From: CAZDSS01 sp964508185
Lineage (GTDB): Bacteria > Pseudomonadota > Alphaproteobacteria > Sphingomonadales > Govanellaceae
Assembly (NCBI GenBank): GCA_964508185.1
Contig: CAZDSS010000019.1
Location: forward strand, 1 to 31,193
Reading direction: 5' to 3'
DNA length: 31,193 bases
The position numbers and the translations under genes were made by a program. Below, piece after piece: positions 15,233 through 23,132 of the stretch. The notes below the pieces were generated by a model. It was not told the origin of the DNA. It did no database searches and was given only the letters and a program-made list of their open reading frames with translations. Each line of letters begins with the position of its first letter. The stretch's first letter is position 1.

Positions 15233-17542
15233 TCAGTAGCGGAGCTGCAGCTCGAGCCCCCAGGTGCGGCCGGGCTCCTGATCGCCGAACCAGAAGGGCC
15301 CGCCATTCAGCGTGCGGAACAGCCGCCCGGAATCGTGGAAGGCGTTGTTGACGAAGGCAGACAGGCGGAAGGACGCGCCGTTGCTGGTGATCGGCCCCTC
15401 GTAGGAGATGGAGGCGTCGAAGGTGCCGTAGCTCTGGATCACGTCGCGGTCGAGCCCGCTCGTATCCTTCACCGGCGAGGTGGTGAAGTCGTCCGTCCAT
15501 TTGTAGTTGGCGCCGATGATGATGTCGCCGCCAGTCGCAGTCACCGGAATGATGTAGTCGCCGCCGACACTGATGGTCCATTCGGGGGCATAGCGCAGGT
15601 TGCGCTCGGCGGAAACATCCACCCCCTGCTCGATGAAGGACTTGTACTTGGCGTCGAGATATCCGACGGCGCTGCGCAGGCGCAGGCGCTCGGTGGGGAT
15701 CACCTGCAGCTCCATCTCGACCCCGCGGATGCGGGCGGACGAGGCGTTGCGCACGGTCGTCTCCGTCGCCAGCGGATTGAGGGGCGACGGCGTGATGACC
15801 TCCTCCTGCTTGTTCTTGTAGTCCGCATGGAAGGCGGTGAGGTTCAGGCGCGCGAGATTGTTGAAGAGCTCGCTGCGCAGGCCGATCTCGTAGTTGTCCA
15901 CGGTTTCGGGATCATAGGGGCCGATCGAGGTCGTGGATTGCGCGCGGCCGTTCCAGCCGCCGCTCCGGTAGCCGCGCGCCCAGCTCGCATAGACCATGAG
16001 GTCGTCCGAGAAGCTGTGGTCGAGGGTGATGCGCGGCGTGAACTTCTTCCAGCTTTCCTCGGGATCCCGGCAGGCGGCGAGGGCCGGATCAGTGAGCGAG
16101 GCGTCGGGGCATTCGAACAGCACCGGCCAGGGCGCAGGCTGGAAGGTGTCCAGCGTGACGATATAGAACTCCTTCTTCTCGTAGGTGTAGCGCCCGCCGA
16201 GGGTGAGGCGGGTCTGGTCGGTGAGATTGAAATAGGCCTCCGCATAGGCGGCGTAGGATTCCAGATCCTGCCCGGCGCTGAATTCGCCCGCGACGTCGCC
16301 GAGGACATAGAGGGTCTGGGCCGAAAGGTCGTATTCCGACTTGAAATAGTAGAGGCCGGCGACGAAGTTGAACCAGCCGTCGTAGCTGCTCACCGCCCGC
16401 AGTTCCTGGCTGAACTGTTCGCTGGTCTGGTCGCGGTCGGCGACGAAGAGGGGCAGGCCGCCGATGTCGGGCGTCCCCGTGTTCTCCTGCGACAGGCTGT
16501 CCTCGCTGTCGATGTAGCCGGTGATCGACTCGATGGCGATGGAGCCGAGGTCGTATTTCATGCGGAAATTGACGTTGACGCTTTCGATCGTCGCCTTGAA
16601 CGGCTTTTCGGTGAAGGCGACCTTGAAGCCCCGATCCCGCGCCACGAACCAGGACGTGTCGGCGCAGCCGCCGAACCCGTCGCAGAAGGCCTGGCCGGGA
16701 AGCGACAGGTTGATGAGGTTGGGATAGGTCGAATCATCGTCGATGTAATCGACCGAAAGCTGCGCCTCGAACCGGTCCGTCGGCGTGAACAGCAGCGATC
16801 CCATGAGGATGAGCTTGTCCGGCCCGTCCTCGCGCTTGCCGGTGAGGTAATGGCGGGTATGGGAATCGCCGTTCATGGAGTAGGCGCCGAGCTTGAGGGC
16901 GAGCACGTCCTCGACCACCGGCGCGTTGGCGATCACCTTGTAGTCGTTGCGGCCGTAGCTGCCGATGGTGGCGGAGGCCTTGATCCCCCATTCGCCGGTG
17001 GGGCGGCTCCGCCGCACGTTGATGGTGCCGCCGATGGTGTTGCGGCCGAAGAGCGTCCCCTGCGGCCCGCGCAGCACTTCGATCGACTCGATGTCGAACA
17101 TGTCGATCATGGCGCCCGTGTTGCTGCCGAGGAAGACGCCATCCACCGACACGCCCACCGCCGGCTCGAAGCTGCGCTCGAGGTCCGCGAAGCTCACGCC
17201 GCGGATCGAGGCGGTCAGCGCGCCCCCCGCGAACTGCATGCGGCCCAGCTCCACGTTCGGCATGTATTTCTCGATCTCGCGCACCTCCTGGGTGAAGGAT
17301 TGCTCGATGAAGGCGGCATCCAGCGCGGAGACGGCGACGGGCACGGTCTGCAGCGATTCCTCGCGCTGGCGCGCGGTGACGAGGATTTCCTCAAGGGAGA
17401 AGCTGCTGGCGCGCTGCCCCCGTTCCTGCGGGCGTTCCTGCGCGGCGGCAGGGAACGCCATTCCCGCCGACAGAGCGATCACCAGTCCCAGACCCGTAAC
17501 GGTGCCCGCGCCATAGGCCGGGCGGCGGTGCTGAAGAGACAT
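15233..17542 (-). CDS. TonB-dependent outer-membrane receptor 1
   Basis: 769 residues. A signal peptide is seen (MSLQHRR, a hydrophobic run to AFPAAAQ at about 35). The TonB-box/plug start is SFSLEEILVTARQREESLQTVPVAVSA (about 47-73). The plug domain has SIEVLRGPQGTLFGRNTIGGTINV, and a long beta-barrel ends in an aromatic residue (LELQLRY). Such receptors import siderophores, carbohydrates, lignin-derived aromatics or other scarce compounds using TonB energy. The ATG at 17542 follows GGGAGGTC and precedes the signal peptide; the longer frame to 17668 adds sequence without family likeness. It is divergent from a LuxR-type gene and followed by the CurA-type reductase, which suggests uptake coupled to reduction of an enone-like compound. 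Confidence 0.9.
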   Translation of the reverse strand: MSLQHRRPAYGAGTVTGLGLVIALSAGMAFPAAAQERPQERGQRASSFSLEEILVTARQREESLQTVPVAVSALDAAFIEQSFTQEVREIEKYMPNVELGRMQFAGGALTASIRGVSFADLERSFEPAVGVSVDGVFLGSNTGAMIDMFDIESIEVLRGPQGTLFGRNTIGGTINVRRSRPTGEWGIKASATIGSYGRNDYKVIANAPVVEDVLALKLGAYSMNGDSHTRHYLTGKREDGPDKLILMGSLLFTPTDRFEAQLSVDYIDDDSTYPNLINLSLPGQAFCDGFGGCADTSWFVARDRGFKVAFTEKPFKATIESVNVNFRMKYDLGSIAIESITGYIDSEDSLSQENTGTPDIGGLPLFVADRDQTSEQFSQELRAVSSYDGWFNFVAGLYYFKSEYDLSAQTLYVLGDVAGEFSAGQDLESYAAYAEAYFNLTDQTRLTLGGRYTYEKKEFYIVTLDTFQPAPWPVLFECPDASLTDPALAACRDPEESWKKFTPRITLDHSFSDDLMVYASWARGYRSGGWNGRAQSTTSIGPYDPETVDNYEIGLRSELFNNLARLNLTAFHADYKNKQEEVITPSPLNPLATETTVRNASSARIRGVEMELQVIPTERLRLRSAVGYLDAKYKSFIEQGVDVSAERNLRYAPEWTISVGGDYIIPVTATGGDIIIGANYKWTDDFTTSPVKDTSGLDRDVIQSYGTFDASISYEGPITSNGASFRLSAFVNNAFHDSGRLFRTLNGGPFWFGDQEPGRTWGLELQLRY

Positions 17543-17575
17543 GTTCGGACCTCCCAAGTTCTTGCGACATTGTCG

Positions 17576-17595
17576 GCGGCGCGAAGTTGCGCCGC
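17576..17595 (-). promoter_or_regulatory. Stem-loop in the leader of receptor 1
   Basis: GCGGCGC and GCGCCGC form a 7-bp stem with a 6-base loop, about 34-53 bases before the receptor ATG on the minus strand. A CGACA-T-TGTCG inverted repeat lies beside it at 17565-17575. Either may be a leader structure or an operator; nothing decides between them. Confidence 0.25.
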
Positions 17596-17726
17596 GGTTC
17601 TTCGCCAACTCCCAGTCCCCCGTAAATTTTTCTCCTTTTCGCAGTCGGGACCCAGCCTGACGCCGCAAGTCGGGGGGCGGAAGCTATCCTTTCGGGTAGA
17701 TCTCGCCCCAAATCCCCATGGTTTGC

Positions 17727-17755
17727 TGTGAACCACCGCCGGCGCGCCCTATAAT
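17727..17755 (+). promoter_or_regulatory. Candidate promoter for the LuxR-type gene
   Basis: A perfect TATAAT (17750-17755) with a weak -35, TGTGAA (17727-17732), at 17 bases. Transcription would start near 17762, leaving a leader of about 40 bases. The GGCGCGCC palindrome at 17741-17748 touches the -10. A poor -35 with a consensus -10 is what an activated promoter would show. Confidence 0.4.
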
Positions 17756-17801
17756 TCGCGGAAAACGGGAGACGCCAACAAGCAGCGGGGAGACTTCGGA
17801 C

Positions 17802-18581
17802 ATGACCATATGCCGGAACTTCGTCGCGGAGCTGCGGGGCAGCGACAGCGTCCATGCGGCCCTGGAACTCCTTCATCGGGCGGCCTTGCGCCTTGGTTTC
17901 GACGTCATCGGCGTGGTGCCGCGGATCGACGCCCTGGGCCGCCCCCTGCCGGAAGATTCCCGTGAGGCGGCCTTCGTCCAAAGCTGGGTCGCCCATGACG
18001 GCGGCCTGCAGACCATCGTCATCGACGACATGCATGCCCATTGCCCGGTGACCAACTTCTCCCGGCGGGAGCACCGGCCCTTCGCATGGCGGACGGACGA
18101 TCCGCGCATGTTCGCGCGGCGCGGGCCGCTGGCGCAGCGCCAGGCGGCCATCATGCGCTTCCTGCGCCGCTTCCGGGTTGCGGGCGGGATCACCACGCCC
18201 GTGCACCGGCCGTTCGGAGATGCGGGCCTCATCAGCTGGATGACCACCGATCCCGCGCTCGACCTCAGGAGCCATCTCGAGGACAAGGGGCAGGAGCTGT
18301 TCTTCCTGGCCCATCATTTCCTCGCCGAGCTTGCGGAACGTCACGTGGCCGCCATGGCGAAGCGGCACGCGGATTCGGCGCGCCTCAGCGAGCGGGAGAT
18401 CGAATGCCTGCGCTGGGCCGCCCTCGGCAAGACGGAGCGGGAGATCGGCGACATCATCGCCCGGTCGGAGAGCACGGCGCGGTTCCATCTCAAGAACGCC
18501 ATGCGCAAGCTCCACGCCAACAACCGCACCCATGCGGTGGCCAAGGCCTGCCATTACGGGCTTCTGGGCGAGATTCTCTGA
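17802..18581 (+). CDS. LuxR-type transcriptional regulator (autoinducer-binding-like domain plus GerE HTH)
   Basis: 259 residues. The C-terminal helix-turn-helix is clear: LSEREIECLRWAALGKTEREIGDIIARSESTARFHLKNAMRKLHANNRTHAVAKA (about 192-247). The N-terminal ~165 residues align in layout with LuxR/TraR autoinducer domains, with RPFAW (W96) in the place of TraR W85. The position 15 residues earlier, an aspartate in acyl-homoserine-lactone receptors, is C81 (HAHCPVTNF), and the W57 and Y61 positions read G68 and I72. That suggests a solo regulator for a different ligand. No LuxI-like synthase is in the window. It is divergent from receptor 1 and lies 96 bases before the amidase gene, so it may control either. 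Confidence 0.85.
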   Translation: MTICRNFVAELRGSDSVHAALELLHRAALRLGFDVIGVVPRIDALGRPLPEDSREAAFVQSWVAHDGGLQTIVIDDMHAHCPVTNFSRREHRPFAWRTDDPRMFARRGPLAQRQAAIMRFLRRFRVAGGITTPVHRPFGDAGLISWMTTDPALDLRSHLEDKGQELFFLAHHFLAELAERHVAAMAKRHADSARLSEREIECLRWAALGKTEREIGDIIARSESTARFHLKNAMRKLHANNRTHAVAKACHYGLLGEIL

Positions 18582-18588
18582 GCGGGGC

Positions 18589-18617
18589 TTTTCACCGCGG
18601 ATCCGCTCGTCTATGCT
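18589..18617 (+). promoter_or_regulatory. Weak candidate promoter for the amidase-oxygenase unit
   Basis: TTTTCA (18589-18594) and TATGCT (18612-18617) at a 17-base spacing, in the gap between the LuxR-type gene and the amidase. Both hexamers are poor, so an activator would be needed, or the genes read through from the regulator. Confidence 0.25.
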
Positions 18618-18677
18618 GCGGCCATAACGAAAAAGCCATGATCACCGGCCTGCGGAACAACCTCATGAGGAGACGTC

Positions 18678-20123
18678 ATGACGCCGCAGGACTATGCATG
18701 CCTTGACGGCATCGCCATCGCCGACCTGATCCGCGCCGGGGAAGTGAGCCCGGCCGAGGTCATGGCCGCCGCGCGCGAAGCCATCGCCCGGTTCAATCCC
18801 CCGATCAACGCCGTCATCGAGACCTATGACGACGAACCCGGCGGACTGCCGCTGACCGCAAGCGCAAGCCCTCTCGCCGGGGCGCCCTTCCTGTTCAAGG
18901 ACGTGGGCGGGGTGCCGGAGGGCCGCCTGTCGGAGGCGGGAAGCCGCCTCGGCCGGGGCATGCGGGCCGCATACGACAGCAGCCTGTGGCGGCGCTACCG
19001 GGCGGCGGGGCTCCTGCCCCTCGGCCGCACGGCGAGCCCCGAATTCGCCTTCAACCTGACCACGGAAAACCTGCTCCACGGCCCGACGCGCAATCCCTGG
19101 AACCCCGACCATTCGGCGGGCGGCTCCAGCGGCGGCGCGGCGGCGGCGGTGGCCGCGGGCATGGCGCCCGTCGCCGAAGCCAATGACGGCGGCGGCTCCA
19201 TCCGCATTCCGGCGTCCTGCTGCGGCGTCTTCGGCCTGAAGCCGACCCGCGGGCGGCTGAGCTCCGCCCCCGGCGCGGCGGAGTATCTGAGCGGCCTCAG
19301 CCAGTCGCATGTGGTGACGCGAAGCGTGCGCGACAGCGCCGCGGCGCTCGATATCGCCGCGGGCGCGGAACCGGGCGACCCCTATGTCATCGAGCGGCCG
19401 GAGCGGCCTTTCCTTGAGGAGGTGGGAAGGCCGGTCGGACGGCCGCGCATCGCCTTCACCACCGCGCCCTGGAACGGGGCGTCCGTTGCCCCCGTGGTGC
19501 GGGCGGCGGTCGAGGAAGCGGCGCGGCTTTGCGAAGATCTCGGCGCGATCGTGGAGGAAGCGCGGCCCGAGCTCGGCATTTCCTGGGAGGCGTTCGTCCA
19601 TGCCAACGCGGTCATCTGGTCGTCCCATATCGCCGCCTGGATCGACAGCCTCAGCGCGGCGACGGGCCGCCCCATCGACGCCGATCATCTGGAACATACG
19701 AGCCTTGCCTGCTACCGCTTCGGCGCGAGCCGCAGCGCCCGCGACCTCATCGGCGCGCTCTACATGTGCAATGCGGTCTCCCGCAGCGTCGGGCGGTTCT
19801 TTGAAAATTACGACCTGCTGCTGACCCCGACCCTGCCCGCGCCGCCGCCCCCCCTCGGGCTGTTCAATGCCGACGATCCCGATCTCGACGCCCTCGGCTG
19901 GACGGCGAAGATCTTCGAGGGCAGCCCCTTCACCCCCCTGTTCAACGTCACGGGCCAGCCCGCCATGTCCGTGCCCTGGACGCGCACGGCGGAGAACCTC
20001 CCCATCGGCGTCCAGTTCGCCGCCCCCATGAACGGCGAAGCGATGCTCATCCGTCTTGCCGCCGCCATCGAGGCGGCGCATCCCTGGGACGTGCGGATTC
20101 CTGCATATCTCTCAACTTCGTGA
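18678..20123 (+). CDS. Amidase-signature family hydrolase
   Basis: 481 residues of the amidase signature family, with the complete Ser-cisSer-Lys triad visible: K74 in FLFKDVGG, S150 in SAGGSSGGAAAAVAAG and S174 in NDGGGSIRIPASCCGVFGLKPTRGR. The 24-residue distance between the two serines is that of known family members. It hydrolyses amides or sometimes esters; the substrate is not predictable. There is no signal peptide, so it is cytosolic. GAGGAG lies before the ATG. The next gene, a Rieske oxygenase, begins 76 bases later on the same strand. The pair suggests that a carboxamide or ester-linked aromatic is hydrolysed and then oxidised, an inference from neighbours. Confidence 0.9.
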   Translation: MTPQDYACLDGIAIADLIRAGEVSPAEVMAAAREAIARFNPPINAVIETYDDEPGGLPLTASASPLAGAPFLFKDVGGVPEGRLSEAGSRLGRGMRAAYDSSLWRRYRAAGLLPLGRTASPEFAFNLTTENLLHGPTRNPWNPDHSAGGSSGGAAAAVAAGMAPVAEANDGGGSIRIPASCCGVFGLKPTRGRLSSAPGAAEYLSGLSQSHVVTRSVRDSAAALDIAAGAEPGDPYVIERPERPFLEEVGRPVGRPRIAFTTAPWNGASVAPVVRAAVEEAARLCEDLGAIVEEARPELGISWEAFVHANAVIWSSHIAAWIDSLSAATGRPIDADHLEHTSLACYRFGASRSARDLIGALYMCNAVSRSVGRFFENYDLLLTPTLPAPPPPLGLFNADDPDLDALGWTAKIFEGSPFTPLFNVTGQPAMSVPWTRTAENLPIGVQFAAPMNGEAMLIRLAAAIEAAHPWDVRIPAYLSTS

Positions 20124-20199
20124 GCTTGCGACGGGCGTTTCCCGGCCTAAACTTCATGGTGGGGAGCTCGTCCTGGATCAATCTTGGGAGACATGAGAC

Positions 20200-21378
20200 A
20201 TGGATCGGCTTGAAACCGACTATCAGGCGGCGGCCGAGGCGCTGTTCAATTATGTGGAGACCAACAGCACGGACCAGGCGGACGCGCCCATGGTCCTGCC
20301 CGCCTCCGTCTATCTCGATCCCGATCGCTGGCAGCGGGAGATGGATCTGATCTTCAAGCGCCTGCCCCTGATGCTGGCGCTCTCATGCGAAATGCCCAAT
20401 CCGGGCGACTACAAGGCCATGGACGCCCTGGGCCTGCCCGTCCTTCTCGCCCGCGGCAAGGACGGCAAGGTGCGCGCCTTCCTCAATGTCTGCCCCCATC
20501 GCGGCGCGCCGGTCGCGCGCCAGGGGCATGGCAACTGCAACCGCTTCACCTGCATCTATCACGGCTGGACCTTCGCCAATGACGGCCGCCTGATCGCCAT
20601 CGCCGACCGCAAGAAGTTCGGCGACATCGACACGAGCTCCCGGAACCTGCGGGAGCTTCCGTGCGACGAGAAGGCGGGCATGATCTTCGTCATCCTGACC
20701 CCGGGCATGCCCATGGAGCTCGAGAAGTTCCTCGGCGGCATGCTGCCCGATCTTGAGCGGCTCAATCTCAAGGACTGGCATTTCTGCGGCACGCGGGTGA
20801 TCCACGGCGCCAACTGGAAGGTGGCCTATGACGGTTATCTCGAAGGCTATCACTTCGCGGCGGCGCACCCCAATACCATCCACCCGCGGACCTATTCCAA
20901 CGTCATGCATTACGAGGCCTACGGGCCCCACATGCGGACGGCCTACGCCCAGACCAGCATCCCCAAGCTGCGCGACGTGCCGCGGGAGAAGTGGGGCGAG
21001 ATGGAGAACAACGGCTTCGACTTCGTCCGCACCCTGTTCCCCAACATCTCGATCTTCCTCGCGCCGGAGATCGGCCAGATCGCCCAGCTGATGCCGGGGC
21101 CGACGCCGGACAAGAACACCACCTATCTTCTCTATGTGAGCGCCAAGCCCCCGGCGGACGATGCGGAAGCGGCGCAGGTCGAACAGATGATCACCTTCTT
21201 CCGCGACGTCACCAACAACGAGGACTATCTTTTGGGCCTCGACGTGCAGAAGGGGCTGGAATCGGGCGCGATCGACACGGTGGTGTTCGGCCGCAACGAG
21301 CGCGGCAACCAGTACTTCCACCGCTATGTGGACTACTATCTGCAGAACGACCCGAACGCCGAGCCGCCGAAGCTCTGA
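20200..21378 (+). CDS. Rieske non-heme iron oxygenase, alpha-subunit type 1
   Basis: 392 residues. The Rieske [2Fe-2S] motif is CPHRGAPVARQGHG...CIYHGW (C98, H100, C118, H121). The mononuclear iron site is NWKVAYDGYLEGYHFAAAH with a Y-H-x4-H pair, and it carries glutamate where naphthalene-dioxygenase-type enzymes have the bridging aspartate. Glutamate there is seen in the carnitine/stachydrine-like branch, so this is a ring-hydroxylating or demethylating oxygenase of that wider branch. No beta subunit, ferredoxin or reductase is encoded near it, so electrons must come from elsewhere. GGGAGA precedes the ATG. It is convergent to the second Rieske gene, with a terminator between them. Confidence 0.88.
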   Translation: MDRLETDYQAAAEALFNYVETNSTDQADAPMVLPASVYLDPDRWQREMDLIFKRLPLMLALSCEMPNPGDYKAMDALGLPVLLARGKDGKVRAFLNVCPHRGAPVARQGHGNCNRFTCIYHGWTFANDGRLIAIADRKKFGDIDTSSRNLRELPCDEKAGMIFVILTPGMPMELEKFLGGMLPDLERLNLKDWHFCGTRVIHGANWKVAYDGYLEGYHFAAAHPNTIHPRTYSNVMHYEAYGPHMRTAYAQTSIPKLRDVPREKWGEMENNGFDFVRTLFPNISIFLAPEIGQIAQLMPGPTPDKNTTYLLYVSAKPPADDAEAAQVEQMITFFRDVTNNEDYLLGLDVQKGLESGAIDTVVFGRNERGNQYFHRYVDYYLQNDPNAEPPKL

Positions 21379-21386
21379 GCGGCCAC

Positions 21387-21422
21387 AAAAAAGGTGAACG
21401 AGACCGAAAGGTCCCGTTCACC
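21387..21422 (-). terminator. Intrinsic terminator between the two convergent Rieske genes
   Basis: A 13-bp stem with one mismatch (GGTGAACGAGACC against GGTCCCGTTCACC) with a GAAA loop; read on the minus strand it ends in six U residues (21387-21392). It is therefore a textbook terminator for the minus-strand VanA-like gene, and it may act in both directions for the plus-strand gene, whose stop is 8 bases before the A-run. Confidence 0.85.
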
Positions 21423-21457
21423 CGGCAGGTGGAAGCCTTGAAGACCGCGGATCGGCG

Positions 21458-22465
21458 TCAGGCGATCATGTCGCAGGCGACGCTGGTCCGCGGATAGTTC
21501 CGCACATATTCCAGATAACGTGCGAGCATGCGGTCCGAATGGGTCAGGAGATCCTGGCGGAAGCGCAGATGCTTCATGATCGCCTCGTCCTCGCTGAACA
21601 GCTTGTGGCCGAAGCGGATCCCCTCGGTGAGCGCGAGATCGACCAGCTCATCCTCCTCCTGCGTCCCGTTGCTTTTTGGCGTGCCCACGATCAGGGTCGA
21701 CAGCGTGCGGTTACCCGGCAACGCCTTGCCCGCGGACATCTGAAAGACCGGGCGGCCCATGAAATGGGTCATGAACTGGACGCAGTTGGTGCCGAACACA
21801 TGCACTTCCTGCTTCATGGGCCCGATCCCCGGGATCACCATGGTCTGGAAATAGTGCATGTGATGGGTCGAGATCTCCACCTCCTCGGGATTGACTTCCA
21901 GTTGGATCTGATGAACCGCCATCAGATGCTGGATGTCGGAGGAGTTGGAATAGGGGATGAAATGATCCTGCTCGGTGAGGACCGAGAACTCGGTCCGGAT
22001 CGCCAGTTCCTCTTCCGGCAGCGCGAAATGGGGCACCTCATACAAGGGCTCCTCGCCATTGAAAGCCCAGACGAAGCCGAACGCCTCGCGAGTCGGGAAG
22101 CGGAAGAGCCGCGCCCCGGCGGGCGGCCCGTCCTTGACCGCCGTCGCGACGCATTGCCCCTGCTGGTCGTAGCGCCAGTGATGATAGGGGCAACGGAGCG
22201 TGCCGTTGACGATCTCGCCGTCGCTCAAGTCGGCGCCGAGATGGCGGCAATAGGCGCTTAGAACCTGGGCCTTGCCGTCGCGGTCACGCACAACCACCAC
22301 GCGACCGTTGAGGAACTCGGTGCCGAAGATCTTGCCCTCGACCACTTCCGACGAATAGCAGATGGGATACCAGTTCTGGTCATAGCCATTTTCCGGCGAC
22401 TGCCGCGGTATGGGCAGGCCGCGGGCGAGGGCGTCGCCCTTGACACTCTGCACAATGGAATTCAT
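21458..22465 (-). CDS. Rieske non-heme iron oxygenase type 2, VanA/phenylpropanoid O-demethylase-like
   Basis: 335 residues. The Rieske motif is CRHLGADLSDGEIVNG..CPYHHW (C73, H75, C92, H95). The iron site is SNSSDIQHLMAVH, that is D176-x2-H179-x4-H184, the arrangement of vanillate-demethylase-like and related single-component oxygenases. The N-terminus (SPENGYDQNWYPICYSSEV) is also of that group. The reaction would be oxidative demethylation or hydroxylation. AAGGAGGTC lies right before the ATG. It follows the HbpS-like gene by 33 bases on the same strand and ends at a strong terminator. A reductase partner is absent from the window. The exact substrate is unknown. Confidence 0.88.
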   Translation of the reverse strand: MNSIVQSVKGDALARGLPIPRQSPENGYDQNWYPICYSSEVVEGKIFGTEFLNGRVVVVRDRDGKAQVLSAYCRHLGADLSDGEIVNGTLRCPYHHWRYDQQGQCVATAVKDGPPAGARLFRFPTREAFGFVWAFNGEEPLYEVPHFALPEEELAIRTEFSVLTEQDHFIPYSNSSDIQHLMAVHQIQLEVNPEEVEISTHHMHYFQTMVIPGIGPMKQEVHVFGTNCVQFMTHFMGRPVFQMSAGKALPGNRTLSTLIVGTPKSNGTQEEDELVDLALTEGIRFGHKLFSEDEAIMKHLRFRQDLLTHSDRMLARYLEYVRNYPRTSVACDMIA

Positions 22466-22485
22466 GTCCGACCTCCTTCGCGATC

Positions 22486-22500
22486 GAGGGCGTCGCCCTC
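22486..22500 (-). other. Short hairpin between the HbpS-like and VanA-like genes
   Basis: GAGGGC-GTC-GCCCTC, a 6-bp stem with a 3-base loop that overlaps the stop of the HbpS-like gene and lies just upstream of the ribosome-binding site of the oxygenase gene. It is too short and too close for a confident terminator; it may modulate relative expression in the operon. Confidence 0.3.
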
Positions 22501-22903
22501 AGGAATCGACCATCTGGGCTTCGAGCGCCTTGGCGGCGATCGCCTGGTCCTGGTGATAGATGCCGCCGGCGACCCCGACCGCGCCCACCACCGCACCATT
22601 CTTCATGATCGGGATGCCGCCGGGCAGGATGAAGAAATCGGCGTCGCCATGAAGCGCGGCGGCGATCAGCGGATCCTGCGCCGCCATCCCGGAGATTGCC
22701 TCGGTGGGGAAACCCATGCCGGCCGCCGTCCGGGCCTTCTTGAAGGCGCCCTGCCAGCTGAGATAGCCCGCGCCGTCCATGCGCGCACCGGCCACCATGT
22801 TGCCGCCCGCGTCGACCACCACGGCCGAGACCGGGAGATTTTGCGCAGCCGCTTCGGCGACCGCACGGTTGACGATGTCCTGGGCAAATTTCAGATTAAT
22901 CAT
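22499..22903 (-). CDS. HbpS/GlcG-like heme-degradation-fold protein
   Basis: 134 residues of the GlcG/HbpS (DUF336) family. The features seen are an N-terminal helix, VSAVVVDAGGNMVAGARMDGA, the FKKARTAAGMGFPT segment, and the conserved end ILPGGIPIMKNGAVVGAVGVAGG. Members bind heme or corrinoids or accompany glycolate and diol metabolism. As first gene of the operon with the VanA-like oxygenase, it may protect the enzyme, sense the substrate, or be an accessory; this is inference from linkage. The gene is divergent from the AraC regulator gene, and the 229-base gap between them carries an operator-like palindrome. Confidence 0.85.
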   Translation of the reverse strand: MINLKFAQDIVNRAVAEAAAQNLPVSAVVVDAGGNMVAGARMDGAGYLSWQGAFKKARTAAGMGFPTEAISGMAAQDPLIAAALHGDADFFILPGGIPIMKNGAVVGAVGVAGGIYHQDQAIAAKALEAQMVDS

Positions 22904-23055
22904 AAAGGAAGCCTCTTGTTGTCCTTGTTCGAGGGCTCATTATCACCGCGCGAGCCCGGCGCGGCCATGCCCCGCCGTTAGCACCTGTTATCCAAATGTT
23001 CGGGATCCTCTCTAATTCCGCGGGACGAGCGACATCCGGGAGAACAAATATCATG

Positions 23056-23068
23056 ATCGTCAGACGAA
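23056..23068. promoter_or_regulatory. Near-perfect copy of the putative GntR operator (site I)
   Basis: ATCGT-CAG-ACGAA: four of the five arm positions match the ATCGT-N3-ACGAT palindrome found perfectly at two other intergenic sites in this window. It lies between the HbpS-like and AraC genes, 65 bases before the AraC start. The 8-mer CGGGACGA at 23021-23028 also appears beside site III. Confidence 0.5.
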
Positions 23069-23132
23069 ATCATTTGCCGAGGCGACGAAGCCGGTTAAGC
23101 TTGGGCCAATGTGTTGTTGTGGGGAGGCAGGC

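Noticed and set aside
15219..15581. A longer N-terminus for the CurA-type reductase
   Set aside because: The extension lies inside the receptor 1 coding region in another frame and does not resemble the family; a GAGGTGA site fits the ATG at 15218.
15335..17731. A 798-codon open frame on the plus strand opposite receptor 1
   Set aside because: It is an antisense shadow of GC-rich codon usage. The minus strand encodes a complete TonB receptor with signal peptide, plug motif and terminal aromatic residue, while the plus-strand product shows no domain.
17733..17749. A lux box for the LuxR-type regulator near GGCGCGCC
   Set aside because: The palindrome is only 8 bp of pure G/C and lacks the dyad length and spacing of known lux boxes.
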